NCBI GenBank assembly: GCA_039989855.1
Contig: JBDXGZ010000008.1
Span: forward strand, 62,001-126,000
DNA length: 64,000 nucleotides
Reading direction: 5' to 3'
DNA from: CALFVT01 sp039989855
GTDB lineage: Bacteria; Pseudomonadota; Alphaproteobacteria; Caulobacterales; Maricaulaceae
Shown here: one piece after another, positions 18,535 to 27,135 of the stretch
Numbering within the stretch: the first letter of the stretch is position 1
How the letters are laid out: every line of letters begins with the position of its first letter
Notes under the pieces: model-generated
What the model was told of the DNA's origin: nothing
Seen by the model: the letters and a program-made list of their open reading frames with translations, nothing else
Database searches by the model: none
Position numbers and translations under genes: made by a program

Positions 18535-20157
18535 ATGGCAGCTATTGGTGCAGACGAAGGTTACGGCCACGATGACAAGCCCGCATTTTTTGCGCGCTGG
18601 TTCTATTCAACTAACCACAAGGATATTGGGACACTTTACCTGATATTTGCGATTTTCTCTGGAATTATTGGTGGGTTTTTATCATTTGCTATGCGCGCAG
18701 AGCTTGCGCAGCCAGGCATTCAAATCTTCCACGACCTTCATACTTATAATGTGTTCGTCTCTATGCATGGTTTGATCATGATTTTCTTCATGGTCATGCC
18801 TGCGGTGATTGGTGGTTTTGGTAACTGGTTTGTTCCGCTCATGATCGGCGCGCCTGATATGGCCTTCCCGCGCATGAATAACCTTTCTTTCTGGCTTCTG
18901 CCTGTGGCGTTGATCTGTCTTATCATTTCATTCTTTGTTCAAGGCAGTGCCTCGGGTAATGGATTTGGTGGAGGTTGGGTCATGTATCCGCCGCTCTCCA
19001 CAATCGGATCGCCTGGGCCATCTTTTGATTTTATCATTATTGGCCTTTTAGCGGCGGGTTTCTCATCTATTTTTGGTGCGATTAACTTCATTACGACGAT
19101 TTTGAACATGCGCGCACCGGGCATGACGATCCATAAGATGCCGTTATTTGCATGGTCTGTTCTTGTAACGGCTTTCTTGCTTCTTCTTGCGCTTCCTGTC
19201 TTAGCTGCGGCTCTCTTTATGCTTATGGGCGACCGCGTTGAAGGCGGTACTGGGTTCTTTGACCCCGCGCGTGGTGGTGATCCAGAAATGTTCCAGCATC
19301 TCTTCTGGTTCTTTGGTCACCCTGAAGTTTACATCATGATCTTGCCAGCCTTTGGTATTGTCTCGCACGTTGTATCAACATTCTCTAAGAAACCGATTTT
19401 TGGTTACCTCGGAATGGCCTACGCGATGGTCGCGATTGGTGTTGTCGGCTTCGTCGTCTGGGCTCACCATATGTACACAGTCGGTATGGACGTTAATTTG
19501 AAAGCTTACTTCTTGGCGGCGACGCTTGTGATTGCGGTTCCAACAGGGGTTAAAATTTTCTCATGGCTCGCAACAATGTGGGGCGGCTCAATCAGTTTTT
19601 CTATCCCAATGCAGTGGGCGCTCGCCTTTATCTTCTTGTTCGTAATCGGCGGTGTGACAGGTGTTGTCCTTGCCAATGCGGGTATTGATACGGCTTTGCA
19701 TGATACATATTATGTTGTGGCTCACTTCCATTACGTTCTGTCTATGGGGGCTGTCTTCGGTATTTTCTGTGGGTTTACTTACTGGTTCGGTAAAATGTTC
19801 GGCGTTCTTTATAATAAATATCTTGCTGCGCTTCACTTCTGGACGTTCTTTGTCGGTGTGAACATCATCTTCTTCCCGCAGCATTTCCTTGGAATGCAAG
19901 GTATGCCGCGTCGTTATGTGGATTACCCAGAAGAATTTGCACTTTACAATGAGATTTCATCTTGGGGTGCTGCTCTGACGGGGGTCTCTGTTATATTCTT
20001 CTTTGTTTGGGTGATCGAAGCTTTGATCGTTCGTCGTAAAGCTCCTGATAATTATTGGGGTGAATATGCCAACACGCTTGAGTGGACTCTTAGCTCACCA
20101 CCACCTTATCACCAATTTAACACCCTTCCTGTCTATAAGGATGAGGATCACCATTAA
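18535..20157 (+). CDS. ctaD: Cytochrome c oxidase subunit I
   Basis: 540 residues with twelve membrane helices. It holds haem a and the haem a3-CuB site where oxygen is reduced and protons are pumped. The HMYTVGMDV, HPEVYIMILPAFGIVSH (Glu and CuB ligands, with the cross-linked His-Tyr pair) and HDTYYVVAHFHYVLS (haem ligands) motifs are intact, as is the FNEISSWG-like C-terminal block. The D-channel (N-A-N pattern) region lies near the N-terminus as in the A1 type. AACGAGGATAAGGTT precedes the ATG 21 bases after coxB. Confidence 0.98.
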   Translation: MAAIGADEGYGHDDKPAFFARWFYSTNHKDIGTLYLIFAIFSGIIGGFLSFAMRAELAQPGIQIFHDLHTYNVFVSMHGLIMIFFMVMPAVIGGFGNWFVPLMIGAPDMAFPRMNNLSFWLLPVALICLIISFFVQGSASGNGFGGGWVMYPPLSTIGSPGPSFDFIIIGLLAAGFSSIFGAINFITTILNMRAPGMTIHKMPLFAWSVLVTAFLLLLALPVLAAALFMLMGDRVEGGTGFFDPARGGDPEMFQHLFWFFGHPEVYIMILPAFGIVSHVVSTFSKKPIFGYLGMAYAMVAIGVVGFVVWAHHMYTVGMDVNLKAYFLAATLVIAVPTGVKIFSWLATMWGGSISFSIPMQWALAFIFLFVIGGVTGVVLANAGIDTALHDTYYVVAHFHYVLSMGAVFGIFCGFTYWFGKMFGVLYNKYLAALHFWTFFVGVNIIFFPQHFLGMQGMPRRYVDYPEEFALYNEISSWGAALTGVSVIFFFVWVIEALIVRRKAPDNYWGEYANTLEWTLSSPPPYHQFNTLPVYKDEDHH

Positions 20158-20171
20158 GATAAGAGGTCTGC

Positions 20172-21197
20172 GTGAACGCAAACTCTACATCACGACATTC
20201 TGATAAGGCCGCTCTGGAAAACGGAGCGGCCTCAATCGTGAATGACGCGCTTACCCCTGTGAGCCTGAGTTTGGCGGATCCGTCAGATTTTTTCGCGCTG
20301 ATGAAGCCGCGCGTCATGAGCCTTGTCGTCTTTACGGCGTGGGTCGGCTTGGTCTGCGCCCCTGCAGCAGTGGGTTGGTTTACGGGAGCGGTTATTATTT
20401 TATGTATCGCGGCAGGTGCAGGTGCATCGGGTGCGCTGAACATGTGGTATGACGCAGATATTGATGCGCGCATGACCCGCACACGCGGACGTCCGTTGCC
20501 GCAAGGTAAGATGGCGCGCGAAAGCGCTTTGATCTTTGGTATTATCGTCGGGGCTTTGTCTGTGTGGGGACTTTATTGGGTCTCTAATGTGACAGCGGCC
20601 TTATTGCTCGCCTTTACGATTTTCTTTTATCTTGTGATTTACTCTATGTGGCTGAAACGACGCACGCCGCAAAATATTGTGATTGGCGGCGCGGCTGGCG
20701 CTTTCCCGCCCATGATTGGATGGGTGGCTGTGACAGGTGACATCCCGCTCAATTCTGTTTTGCTGTTTATGATTATTTTTATTTGGACGCCGCCGCATTT
20801 CTGGGCGTTGGCGCTGTATAAGCGCGGTGATTATGCCAAGGTCGGTATTCCGATGATGCCGAATGTCAAAGGCGCGCCGTCCACACGTAACCAAATTTTT
20901 GCTTATAGTCTTCTATTAGCGGCAACGACGATTGCGCCTGTCTTCACAGGGCTTGGCGGGACAATTTATATGGTTGCCGCCATTTTATTGAACGCTGCCT
21001 TCCTAGGTCTCGCGTTCCGCGTCTGGCGCTCAAGCGCTGGGGACGAAGCGCCTAAGGATAATCCAGAGGGTCTGTATGATGTCCGCAAAGGCAATAAAGC
21101 TGCCCGCGACCTCTTTGCCTATTCTATTATCTATCTTTTTGCTGTATTCGCTGTTCTAGCCTTTGAATCCCTTTTGAAAGTTTGGACAGGATCATGA
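20172..21197 (+). CDS. ctaB: Protohaem IX farnesyltransferase (haem o synthase)
   Basis: 341 residues, an integral membrane UbiA-family prenyltransferase that adds a farnesyl group to haem b, the first step to haem a for the oxidase. KPRVMSLVVFTAWVGL at the first helix, NMWYDADIDARMTRTRGRPL (the Asp-rich N-D-x-x-D site) and YTPHFWALALYKRGDYAK-like WTPPHFWALALYKRGDY are visible. The start is a GTG at 20172, 14 bases after ctaD, preceded by AAGAGGT. The stop overlaps the next start as ATGA. About 45 residues precede the first helix, a little longer than usual. Confidence 0.96.
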   Translation: MNANSTSRHSDKAALENGAASIVNDALTPVSLSLADPSDFFALMKPRVMSLVVFTAWVGLVCAPAAVGWFTGAVIILCIAAGAGASGALNMWYDADIDARMTRTRGRPLPQGKMARESALIFGIIVGALSVWGLYWVSNVTAALLLAFTIFFYLVIYSMWLKRRTPQNIVIGGAAGAFPPMIGWVAVTGDIPLNSVLLFMIIFIWTPPHFWALALYKRGDYAKVGIPMMPNVKGAPSTRNQIFAYSLLLAATTIAPVFTGLGGTIYMVAAILLNAAFLGLAFRVWRSSAGDEAPKDNPEGLYDVRKGNKAARDLFAYSIIYLFAVFAVLAFESLLKVWTGS

Positions 21198-21346
21198 CTG
21201 AGCGCAATGCACCCGAGATATATCAACCGACCGATGCTGAACTAAAAGCCCGCAATGGCCGCAATATTGCTTTGGCTTTGTCATTGGCTGGATTTATCAC
21301 CTTCGTCTTTATCACAATGATGGCACGCTCTGGAGCTTTCGGATGA
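21194..21346 (+). CDS. coxF: Small single-span membrane protein of the oxidase operon (CoxF-like)
   Basis: A 50-residue frame, too short for most ORF lists. It reads MTERNAPEIYQPTDAELKAR, then a hydrophobic helix (about residues 24-43), and ends MMARSGAFG. Its ATG overlaps the ctaB stop (ATGA, 21194-21197) and its stop overlaps the next ATG (ATGA at 21343-21346), a strong sign of translational coupling. A small one-helix protein in this position, between ctaB and ctaG, is known as CoxF in Bradyrhizobium-type coxBAEFGC operons. Its role in oxidase assembly is not clear. Confidence 0.75.
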   Translation: MTERNAPEIYQPTDAELKARNGRNIALALSLAGFITFVFITMMARSGAFG

Positions 21347-21915
21347 GACAAGCCTTTACAGCTAAGGTACTAGCCGCTGTCGCCGTTGGGATGCTAAGTC
21401 TAGGTTTCGCGTCCAAACCGCTTTACGATACGTTTTGTAAGGTAACGGGTTACGGCGGGACAACAAAGCAAGCTCAAACGAACGAGTCTGAAATTTTAGA
21501 CCGTGAAGTTACCGTCTTCTTTGACAGTAATGTCGCGGGCGGCCTTCCGTGGGAATTTAAACAAGAGCAAGTTAAAATGACCGTCAATGTCGGTCAATCT
21601 GGCTTGGCCTATTACAAGGTGGTAAATACGTCTGAGCGCACCATTACAGGCACGGCAACTTATAATGTGACGCCGATTAAAGCGGCTCCATTTTTTGTGA
21701 AGACCGAATGTTTTTGTTTTACGGAACAGACGATTGAGCCAGGCCAAGAGGTCAGTTTTCCCGTCTTGTTTCACGTCGATTCGCAAATCGATGAGGAAAA
21801 ACGCCTCGATGATGTTCGCGATATAACCTTATCTTATACATTTTTTGAAATTGAACCCAGTGAAAGCGTTAAAACAAGCGCGGACTCGTCAGTAAACACC
21901 CAGAGTTTGAATTAA
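21343..21915 (+). CDS. ctaG: Cytochrome c oxidase assembly protein CtaG/Cox11
   Basis: 190 residues. It delivers copper to the CuB site of subunit I. One N-terminal membrane helix (about 7-25) is followed by the periplasmic Ig-like domain. PLYDTFCKVTGYGG and ECFCFTEQTIEPGQEVSFPV, with the CFCF copper-binding cysteines, are the family signatures, and PVLFHVD follows. The start overlaps the coxF stop by four bases. The last 20 residues are not conserved. A fully typical member of the coxBA-ctaB-coxF-ctaG-coxC order. Confidence 0.97.
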   Translation: MRQAFTAKVLAAVAVGMLSLGFASKPLYDTFCKVTGYGGTTKQAQTNESEILDREVTVFFDSNVAGGLPWEFKQEQVKMTVNVGQSGLAYYKVVNTSERTITGTATYNVTPIKAAPFFVKTECFCFTEQTIEPGQEVSFPVLFHVDSQIDEEKRLDDVRDITLSYTFFEIEPSESVKTSADSSVNTQSLN

Positions 21916-22006
21916 ACCCTGCGTCAAATAGCGGCTTTCTATTGCGAGCTTCTAAAAGCCGCGTTATAGCAACGCCAAATTGGCAAATGAACAGTTGGAG
22001 GGCTCC

Positions 22007-22948
22007 ATGGCCGGACATGCCGTAGAACACGACTATCACCTTATTCCACCGAGCCCGTGGCCGTTTCTTTCTGGCTGTGCTTGCCTTATCTGGGGCCTTG
22101 GCATGGTGACCTTCTTTACAGGTCTTGTGCAGCGTACAGGCGATAGCCCAATGCTCGAATTTTTCTTCGCCCGTGGTCTTGATACGATTCAAGGTCGTGA
22201 GGGTGCTGGTGGTGGATGGATCATCCTCGCTTTTGGGTGTGCCTTTGCTGCCTATGTGATGTTTGCATGGTGGCGCGACGTTATCCGCGAAGCCGAAGCC
22301 GGCGATCACACGCCTGTTGTCGAAATTGGTCTGCGCTACGGCATGATTATGTTCATCATGCAAGAGGCTATGTTCTTTGTCGGTTGGTTCTGGATGTTTT
22401 TCGAAGCGGGTCTGTTTAATAAAGCGCGCGCAAAATGGGATACGTCGATTTTAACGAATGCGCCCGCTTATGCGGATTCAATTGCACCGGGAATTACTGC
22501 GATTAACCCATGGCACTTACCGCTCATGAATACGTTGATCTTGCTTTTATCAGGGACAACTGTGACATGGGCGCATCATGCGCTTATCCATAATGACCGT
22601 AAGGCTGCGAAGTGGGGCTTAGGTCTTACAGTCGGTCTCGGTATCTTCTTTACGTTCCTCCAAGTGATAGAATATGCAGAAGCTTATGCACACCGCGAAT
22701 CTGGAGCGCCTTGGCTCTCAACTGATATTTACGGGTCAACCTTCTTCTTAGCGACAGGCTTTCATGGTCTGCACGTCTTGATCGGGACCATCTTCTTGGC
22801 GGTTTGTCTTGGACTTGTCTTAAAAGGTAAATTCCGACCTGAGAAGCATTTCGGTTTTGAAGCCGCGGCGTGGTACTGGCATTTTGTTGATGTGGTTTGG
22901 CTCTTCTTGTTTGCCTTCGTCTATATCATTTTCGGATTTAGTATCTAA
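22007..22948 (+). CDS. coxC: Cytochrome c oxidase subunit III
   Basis: 313 residues with seven membrane helices. It stabilises the oxidase core. HDYHLIPPSPWPF at the N-terminus, MFFVGWFWMFFEAGLFN, WAHHALIHNDRK and the final GFHGLHVLIGTIFLAVC and AAAWYWHFVDVVWLFLFAFV blocks are characteristic. A TTG at 21980 is in frame, but TTGGAGGG seven bases before the ATG at 22007 gives the better start. It follows ctaG by 91 bases, which holds no gene. Confidence 0.97.
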   Translation: MAGHAVEHDYHLIPPSPWPFLSGCACLIWGLGMVTFFTGLVQRTGDSPMLEFFFARGLDTIQGREGAGGGWIILAFGCAFAAYVMFAWWRDVIREAEAGDHTPVVEIGLRYGMIMFIMQEAMFFVGWFWMFFEAGLFNKARAKWDTSILTNAPAYADSIAPGITAINPWHLPLMNTLILLLSGTTVTWAHHALIHNDRKAAKWGLGLTVGLGIFFTFLQVIEYAEAYAHRESGAPWLSTDIYGSTFFLATGFHGLHVLIGTIFLAVCLGLVLKGKFRPEKHFGFEAAAWYWHFVDVVWLFLFAFVYIIFGFSI

Positions 22949-22988
22949 CAGCTATTCATCCTAACAGAATTAAGGGTCATGGGGCCTC

Positions 22989-23729
22989 ATGACCCGATAT
23001 TATTTTAAACCCCAACCCATACTGACTATAATAACGCTGGTTGGGCTTATTGTTTTGGTTAAGCTTGGGCTTTGGCAAAAACAACGCCTCGCGTGGAAGA
23101 CAGAACTTTTAGCTTCTGTTGAGGCCGCAGTGACTGCACCTGCGTTTCAATCATTTGACGCTATTGCGGTTTCTATTGATAATAGCAGCTTTGTAGAGTT
23201 CCGCCGTGTTGATATTTCTGCCAATTTGGCGAGTATGGATGCTCCATTTTTTGTATTCACAGGCCGGAACCGTGATGTGAGTTGGCGTCAATTTCAAATT
23301 GCGCAAAATATGGGTCATTACGCTTTTGCCGATATTGATATTGTGCCTGATGAAGCGCGCGACGAGATTAAGGTCAAAACAGGCGCTATACGCTTAATCG
23401 GTTACGTTCGTACCCAAGCGTGGCAAGAGAGCCCGCGCACGCAAAGCTCACCAGAGGCCAACCGTTGGTTTGGCTTCAACCCTATGACTAAGACGGATGA
23501 TTGGTCAGTAAACAGCCCTCATAATATTGATATGCGGTTTTTCATTGAAACTGTAGAGGGCGTAAAAGATGGCGATGATTTGCCGCCAAAACAGCCCGAG
23601 ATTGCCAATAATCATTTTGATTATATGCTGACATGGTTTTCTCTCGCATTCATCCTACTTGTTTTTTACATGCTCATCCATTTTCGTGATGGGCGTGCAG
23701 GGCGCCGCGTTACCGGAGACTCGGTGTGA
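22989..23729 (+). CDS. SURF1-family oxidase assembly protein
   Basis: 246 residues. SURF1 proteins bind haem a and help insert it into subunit I. There is an N-terminal membrane helix (about 10-26, ILTIITLVGLIVLVKLGLWQ, with the family GLWQ-x-R pattern) and a C-terminal one (about 213-232); the loop between faces the periplasm. RLIGYVRTQ and FGFNPMTK fall in the conserved body. It follows coxC by 40 bases and overlaps the next gene at GTGTGA. The usual alphaproteobacterial neighbours ispH and rnhA are found about 6.5 kb further on. Confidence 0.9.
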   Translation: MTRYYFKPQPILTIITLVGLIVLVKLGLWQKQRLAWKTELLASVEAAVTAPAFQSFDAIAVSIDNSSFVEFRRVDISANLASMDAPFFVFTGRNRDVSWRQFQIAQNMGHYAFADIDIVPDEARDEIKVKTGAIRLIGYVRTQAWQESPRTQSSPEANRWFGFNPMTKTDDWSVNSPHNIDMRFFIETVEGVKDGDDLPPKQPEIANNHFDYMLTWFSLAFILLVFYMLIHFRDGRAGRRVTGDSV

Positions 23730-24298
23730 AGGCTGATTTACACACAGAGCTGACAGTGAATAGTCGCGGCGGGGCTTTAACATTACGCCATCCGCGCTGG
23801 GCGGATTATGAGGCGTGGTCGAACTTGCGCGAAAATAGCCGTGAACATCTTAGCCCATGGGAACCAAGTTGGAACCCCGACCATTTGTTGCGGCGTAATT
23901 ATAAGCACCGCTTATCCGTTCTAAAGAAACAAGTCACGAATGGTGAAGGGGCTTTTTTCCATATTTTCCGCTCCCCGGGCGAACATCTTATCGGAGCTGT
24001 TAATGTTATGCGTATACAGCGCTCTGCCGCGCAGTCCGCACAGCTTGGCTATTGGCTTGGTAAAGGCTTTAGCGGGCAGGGTCACGGACGAGCTGCGATT
24101 GGGCGGGTTTGCGAATATTGTTATAATGATTTGGGACTTCACCGCCTTGAAGCGGCTGTTCGCTCAGAAAACAATCGGTCTATATCCTTGTTAAAAGCTT
24201 TGAACTTTCACGAGGAAGGTGTGGCGCGAGGCTATCTTAAAATTGACGGTCAATGGCATGATCATATTATCTATGCTCGTTTATCAAGTGACGGTTAG
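23726..24298 (+). CDS. GNAT-family N-acetyltransferase (RimJ/RimL-like)
   Basis: 190 residues. It transfers an acetyl group from acetyl-CoA, probably to a protein N-terminus as in RimJ/RimL. The N-terminal LTLRHPRWADYEAWSNLREN and LSPWEPSWNPDHLLRRNY are RimJ-like. The acetyl-CoA-binding motif A is LGYWLGKGFSGQGHGRAAI, and the tail LHRLEAAVRSENNRSISLLK closes the fold. The GTG at 23726 overlaps the SURF1 stop and is the only start that keeps the family N-terminus. It ends by overlapping the convergent AlgH-like gene by four bases. Confidence 0.9.
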   Translation: MKADLHTELTVNSRGGALTLRHPRWADYEAWSNLRENSREHLSPWEPSWNPDHLLRRNYKHRLSVLKKQVTNGEGAFFHIFRSPGEHLIGAVNVMRIQRSAAQSAQLGYWLGKGFSGQGHGRAAIGRVCEYCYNDLGLHRLEAAVRSENNRSISLLKALNFHEEGVARGYLKIDGQWHDHIIYARLSSDG

Positions 24299-24867
24299 GC
24301 CCGCCCCCCAAAACTGGAAATCATACTCGGATCAATTCCTATAGAACGTATGGCTTGTTCCCATTTTGAGTGATGATCTGAATTAAAAATGATGTTCGGG
24401 TCACTCTCAGCGACCATCCATGCGTTCGCCTGTATCTCTTGTTCGATTTGTCCGCCGCCCCACCCTGCATAGCCAATCGCAAGGAGCACTTTGTTTGGAG
24501 CGTCGTCTGTGACAAGGACTTCAAGCGCTTCGCGGCTAGACGACAAGCATATGCCGTGTTTGAGGGCGAGGGCATCATTCTCCGAGCTAATATCGTCACT
24601 ATGCAAAACAAAGCCGCGGTCAATATCAACGGGCCCACCGTCAATAACTGCCGTATCAGCGACCTTTATTGATCCATCTATACCAATATCTGATAGCATA
24701 TCGGAAAGCTTCAGCTCTGCTTTTGGCTTGTTGATAATAATCCCCATAGCGCCGTCTTGGTCATGGTGGCAGATCAAAATCACCGACTTTTCAAACCTAT
24801 GGTCGCCCATGCCCGGAAGAGCAATGAGGAATTTATGGGTTAGATTAAAATGCGGTTGAATCGCCAT
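24295..24867 (-). CDS. YqgE/AlgH-family protein (UPF0301)
   Basis: 190 residues, the usual size. The family fold is visible from the start: HFNLTHKFLIALPGMGDHRF, then SVILICHHDQDGAMGIIINK, VIDGGPVDIDRGFVLHS, and the C-terminal AIGYAGWGGGQIEQEIQANA with WGGGQLE-like motif. Members were linked to alginate regulation in Pseudomonas, but the molecular function is not known. The start ATG at 24867 is clear. It shares a 78-base divergent gap with the peroxiredoxin gene, which could hold both promoters. Confidence 0.92.
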   Translation of the reverse strand: MAIQPHFNLTHKFLIALPGMGDHRFEKSVILICHHDQDGAMGIIINKPKAELKLSDMLSDIGIDGSIKVADTAVIDGGPVDIDRGFVLHSDDISSENDALALKHGICLSSSREALEVLVTDDAPNKVLLAIGYAGWGGGQIEQEIQANAWMVAESDPNIIFNSDHHSKWEQAIRSIGIDPSMISSFGGRA

Positions 24868-24957
24868 GCTCTATATATACCTAAAAAAATCGACGTAACA
24901 ATATCTTGAAAATATAAAAACAACTCCCATATATTAATTTAACAAATGGAGAGATCG

Positions 24958-25440
24958 ATGACAGTAAAAGTTGGTGATAAATTACCTGAAGCAAATTTCA
25001 TGACATTTGGTGCAGACGGCCCCGCCCCGATGAGCCGTGATGAGTTATGCCAAGGTAAAACCGTTGCTTTATTTGCTGTCCCGGGTGCTTTTACACCAAC
25101 ATGCTCCGCGAAACATCTCCCAAGCTTCAAAGATAACCTTGAGGCTTTAAAAGCCAAGGGTGTCGATGTGGTCGCGTGTACCTCTGTCAATGATGCCTTT
25201 GTTATGGGCGCATGGGCCGAGGCCGAAGGCGTAAGCGGTGATATCGTTATGCTCGCTGATGGTAATGGTGCCTTTGCGAAAGCGGTCGGGCTTGAGCTCG
25301 ATGCCAGCGGCTTTGGTATGGGTGCGCGTTCGCAACGCTACTCTATGATTGTGAAAGACGGCGTTGTTGCAGAGTTGAATGTCGAAGAGGGCGGTGAATA
25401 CCGCGTCTCGTCCGCAGATTATATGCTTGAGCAACTCTAG
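24958..25440 (+). CDS. Peroxiredoxin (Prx5/AhpE-type, TSA family)
   Basis: 160 residues. It reduces hydrogen peroxide and alkyl peroxides. The peroxidatic Cys lies in VPGAFTPTCSAKHLPSF, the Prx5 P-x(3)-T-x(2)-C pattern; the acidic DVVACTSVNDAFVMGAWAEA and the RSQRYSMIVKDGVV block (conserved Arg) follow. GGAGAG before the second ATG (24958) supports it over the ATG at 24946. No N-terminal signal is seen, so it is cytoplasmic. A terminator hairpin follows at 25461. Alone in its transcript, divergent from the AlgH-like gene. Confidence 0.95.
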   Translation: MTVKVGDKLPEANFMTFGADGPAPMSRDELCQGKTVALFAVPGAFTPTCSAKHLPSFKDNLEALKAKGVDVVACTSVNDAFVMGAWAEAEGVSGDIVMLADGNGAFAKAVGLELDASGFGMGARSQRYSMIVKDGVVAELNVEEGGEYRVSSADYMLEQL

Positions 25441-25460
25441 GCGCATAATTATTTAACTAT

Positions 25461-25479
25461 AGAGCCGTAGGCTCTTTTT
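25461..25479 (+). terminator. Terminator after peroxiredoxin gene
   Basis: A 6-bp stem AGAGCC / GGCTCT with loop GTA runs into five T residues, 20 bases after the stop. Confidence 0.8.
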
Positions 25480-25572
25480 AACACGATGACGGTGTGGGCT
25501 CTGCCCGCGACGATTAAAACTCGGCCTCATAACAGGTTGGGGCTAACATGAATAAAACGAGAGGGAAAAATT

Positions 25573-26496
25573 ATGGAACCAGTAGGTGTAATTACGATTA
25601 TTTTAGTCGTACTCGGAATTGTTTTGGCTATGCGGGGTATCAAAGCCGTTCCGCAGGGTATGGAATATACAGTTGAACGTTTTGGTAAATATGTTGGAAC
25701 GCTTAGACCGGGATTATCTTTTATAAACCCGTTCTTCTCATCCATCGGTTATAAAATCAACATGCGTGAGCGCGTGATTGATATTCCATCACAAGATGTG
25801 ATTACCCGCGATAACGCCATGGTCACAGCTGACGCGGTTGTCTTTATTCAAGTGATTGATGCACGCCAAGCATCTTACGAAGTGAATAATTTGGACAATG
25901 CGATCAAGAACTTATGTTTGACCAATGTACGGACAGTTGTTGGCTCGATGGATCTTGATGAAACATTGTCTAAGCGAGACGCGATTAACGCCAAACTATT
26001 GACAGTGATTGATGCGGCCACGGATCCGTGGGGCACAAAAGTCACGCGTATTGAGATTAAAGACTTGTCCCCGCCAGCTGATATTACGCAAGCCATGAAC
26101 CGCCAAATGAAAGCAGAACGTGAAAAACGGGCAGATATTCTTTTGGCCGAAGGTCATAAGCAGTCGCAAATTCTTAAGGCTGAAGGCGAAAAAGAAGCTG
26201 CCATTCGTGAGGCCGAAGGTCGCCGTGAAGCGACATTCCTAGACGCCGAGGCGCGTGAGCGTGAAGCTGAAGCCGAAGCGCGGGCGACTGAAATGGTCTC
26301 GACAGCGATTTCTAAGGGCGATGTTAATGCGGTGAATTACTTTGTCGCGCAAGAATATGTCAAAGCCTTTGGTAAGTTAGCAGACTCGCCAAATCAGAAG
26401 ACAGTTATTGTCCCGGCTGAACTTTCTAGCCTTGCTGCGACGGTTGGCGGTGTCGGTGCGCTCTTGGAGGCTGGCAGTAAAAAGTCAGGTAAATAG
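25573..26496 (+). CDS. SPFH/Band 7 (stomatin/prohibitin-type) membrane protein
   Basis: 307 residues. One N-terminal hydrophobic segment (about 5-21) anchors it; the SPFH domain follows with VPQGMEYTVERFGKYVGTLR and INMRERVIDIPSQDVITRDN, then MNRQMKAEREKRADILLAEG and a long helical Glu/Ala/Lys-rich stretch (about 170-245) that would form a coiled coil, and a C-terminal FVAQEYVKAFGKLADSPNQK. This is the QmcA/paraslipin type that assembles into ring-like oligomers in membrane microdomains. The next gene, an NfeD family protein ten bases away, is the standard partner. Confidence 0.93.
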   Translation: MEPVGVITIILVVLGIVLAMRGIKAVPQGMEYTVERFGKYVGTLRPGLSFINPFFSSIGYKINMRERVIDIPSQDVITRDNAMVTADAVVFIQVIDARQASYEVNNLDNAIKNLCLTNVRTVVGSMDLDETLSKRDAINAKLLTVIDAATDPWGTKVTRIEIKDLSPPADITQAMNRQMKAEREKRADILLAEGHKQSQILKAEGEKEAAIREAEGRREATFLDAEAREREAEAEARATEMVSTAISKGDVNAVNYFVAQEYVKAFGKLADSPNQKTVIVPAELSSLAATVGGVGALLEAGSKKSGK

Positions 26497-26505
26497 GAGG
26501 TCGCT

Positions 26506-26982
26506 ATGATTATGAACTCTGATGGAAATGTCCTCATCCAGCTCCTTGAGAGTATGGATGGGTCCCGTTGGTTGATTTTAGGCTTTGTTTTGCTTGTTCT
26601 CGAAGTGATGACGGGTACGACCTATATTTTATGGGTCGCGGCCGCCGCGCTGGTTGTTGGGCTTTTAACCTTTGTCTTACCGATTGGATGGCAATTACAA
26701 TTTCTTTTGTTCTTTGTTTTATCAGTATTGCTGCTTATTCTTGGTCATAAATATGGCCGTAAGCTGTCGGACGGAGATGATGATTCAGATCTAAATGACC
26801 GTGCGAAAACAATGATCGGCATGCGGGTCAAAGCGGTTGCTGATTTTGAAACAGGTCAAGGACGCGTCCAAGTGGGCGATAGTCAGTGGCGAGCGTCTAT
26901 GTTGAAGGGAGATGCAATTTTAGGCGACGAGCTGCGTGTTGTTGAGGTCAAAGGAACAACCTTGGTCGTAACGCCGCTTTAG
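26506..26982 (+). CDS. NfeD-family membrane protein
   Basis: 158 residues: two closely set hydrophobic segments (about residues 22-56 and 60-83) and a C-terminal OB-fold (about 100-158) with MIGMRVKAVADFETGQGRVQ and GDELRVVEVKGTTLVVTPL. It is the short NfeD (NfeD1b/YbbK type) without the protease domain, which partners SPFH proteins in the membrane. AGGAGGTCGCT before the ATG at 26506 is a strong ribosome site, and the gene follows the SPFH gene by nine bases. A terminator hairpin follows. Confidence 0.93.
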   Translation: MIMNSDGNVLIQLLESMDGSRWLILGFVLLVLEVMTGTTYILWVAAAALVVGLLTFVLPIGWQLQFLLFFVLSVLLLILGHKYGRKLSDGDDDSDLNDRAKTMIGMRVKAVADFETGQGRVQVGDSQWRASMLKGDAILGDELRVVEVKGTTLVVTPL

Positions 26983-27016
26983 CTCCACCATTGATGGTAT
27001 TGATTTAGATTAAACT

Positions 27017-27037
27017 AGCCGGTTTTCCGGCTTTTTT
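27017..27037 (+). terminator. Terminator after SPFH-nfeD operon
   Basis: AGCCGG / CCGGCT with a TTTT loop is followed by a run of T residues (27032-27037), about 35 bases after the nfeD stop. A typical rho-independent terminator. Confidence 0.85.
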
Positions 27038-27135
27038 GATATCGAGGCTGTAACCATTTTGTGAATATTTATGGTTTGTTATCAAGGTTCAGACGCGCTT
27101 TAATAAACCCACTGATAATATTTAGGAACGACGAC

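Noticed and set aside
27061..27135. GTG start for the DUF547 gene at 27061
   Set aside because: It would bury the signal peptide; the ATG at 27136 has a ribosome site and starts the signal sequence.
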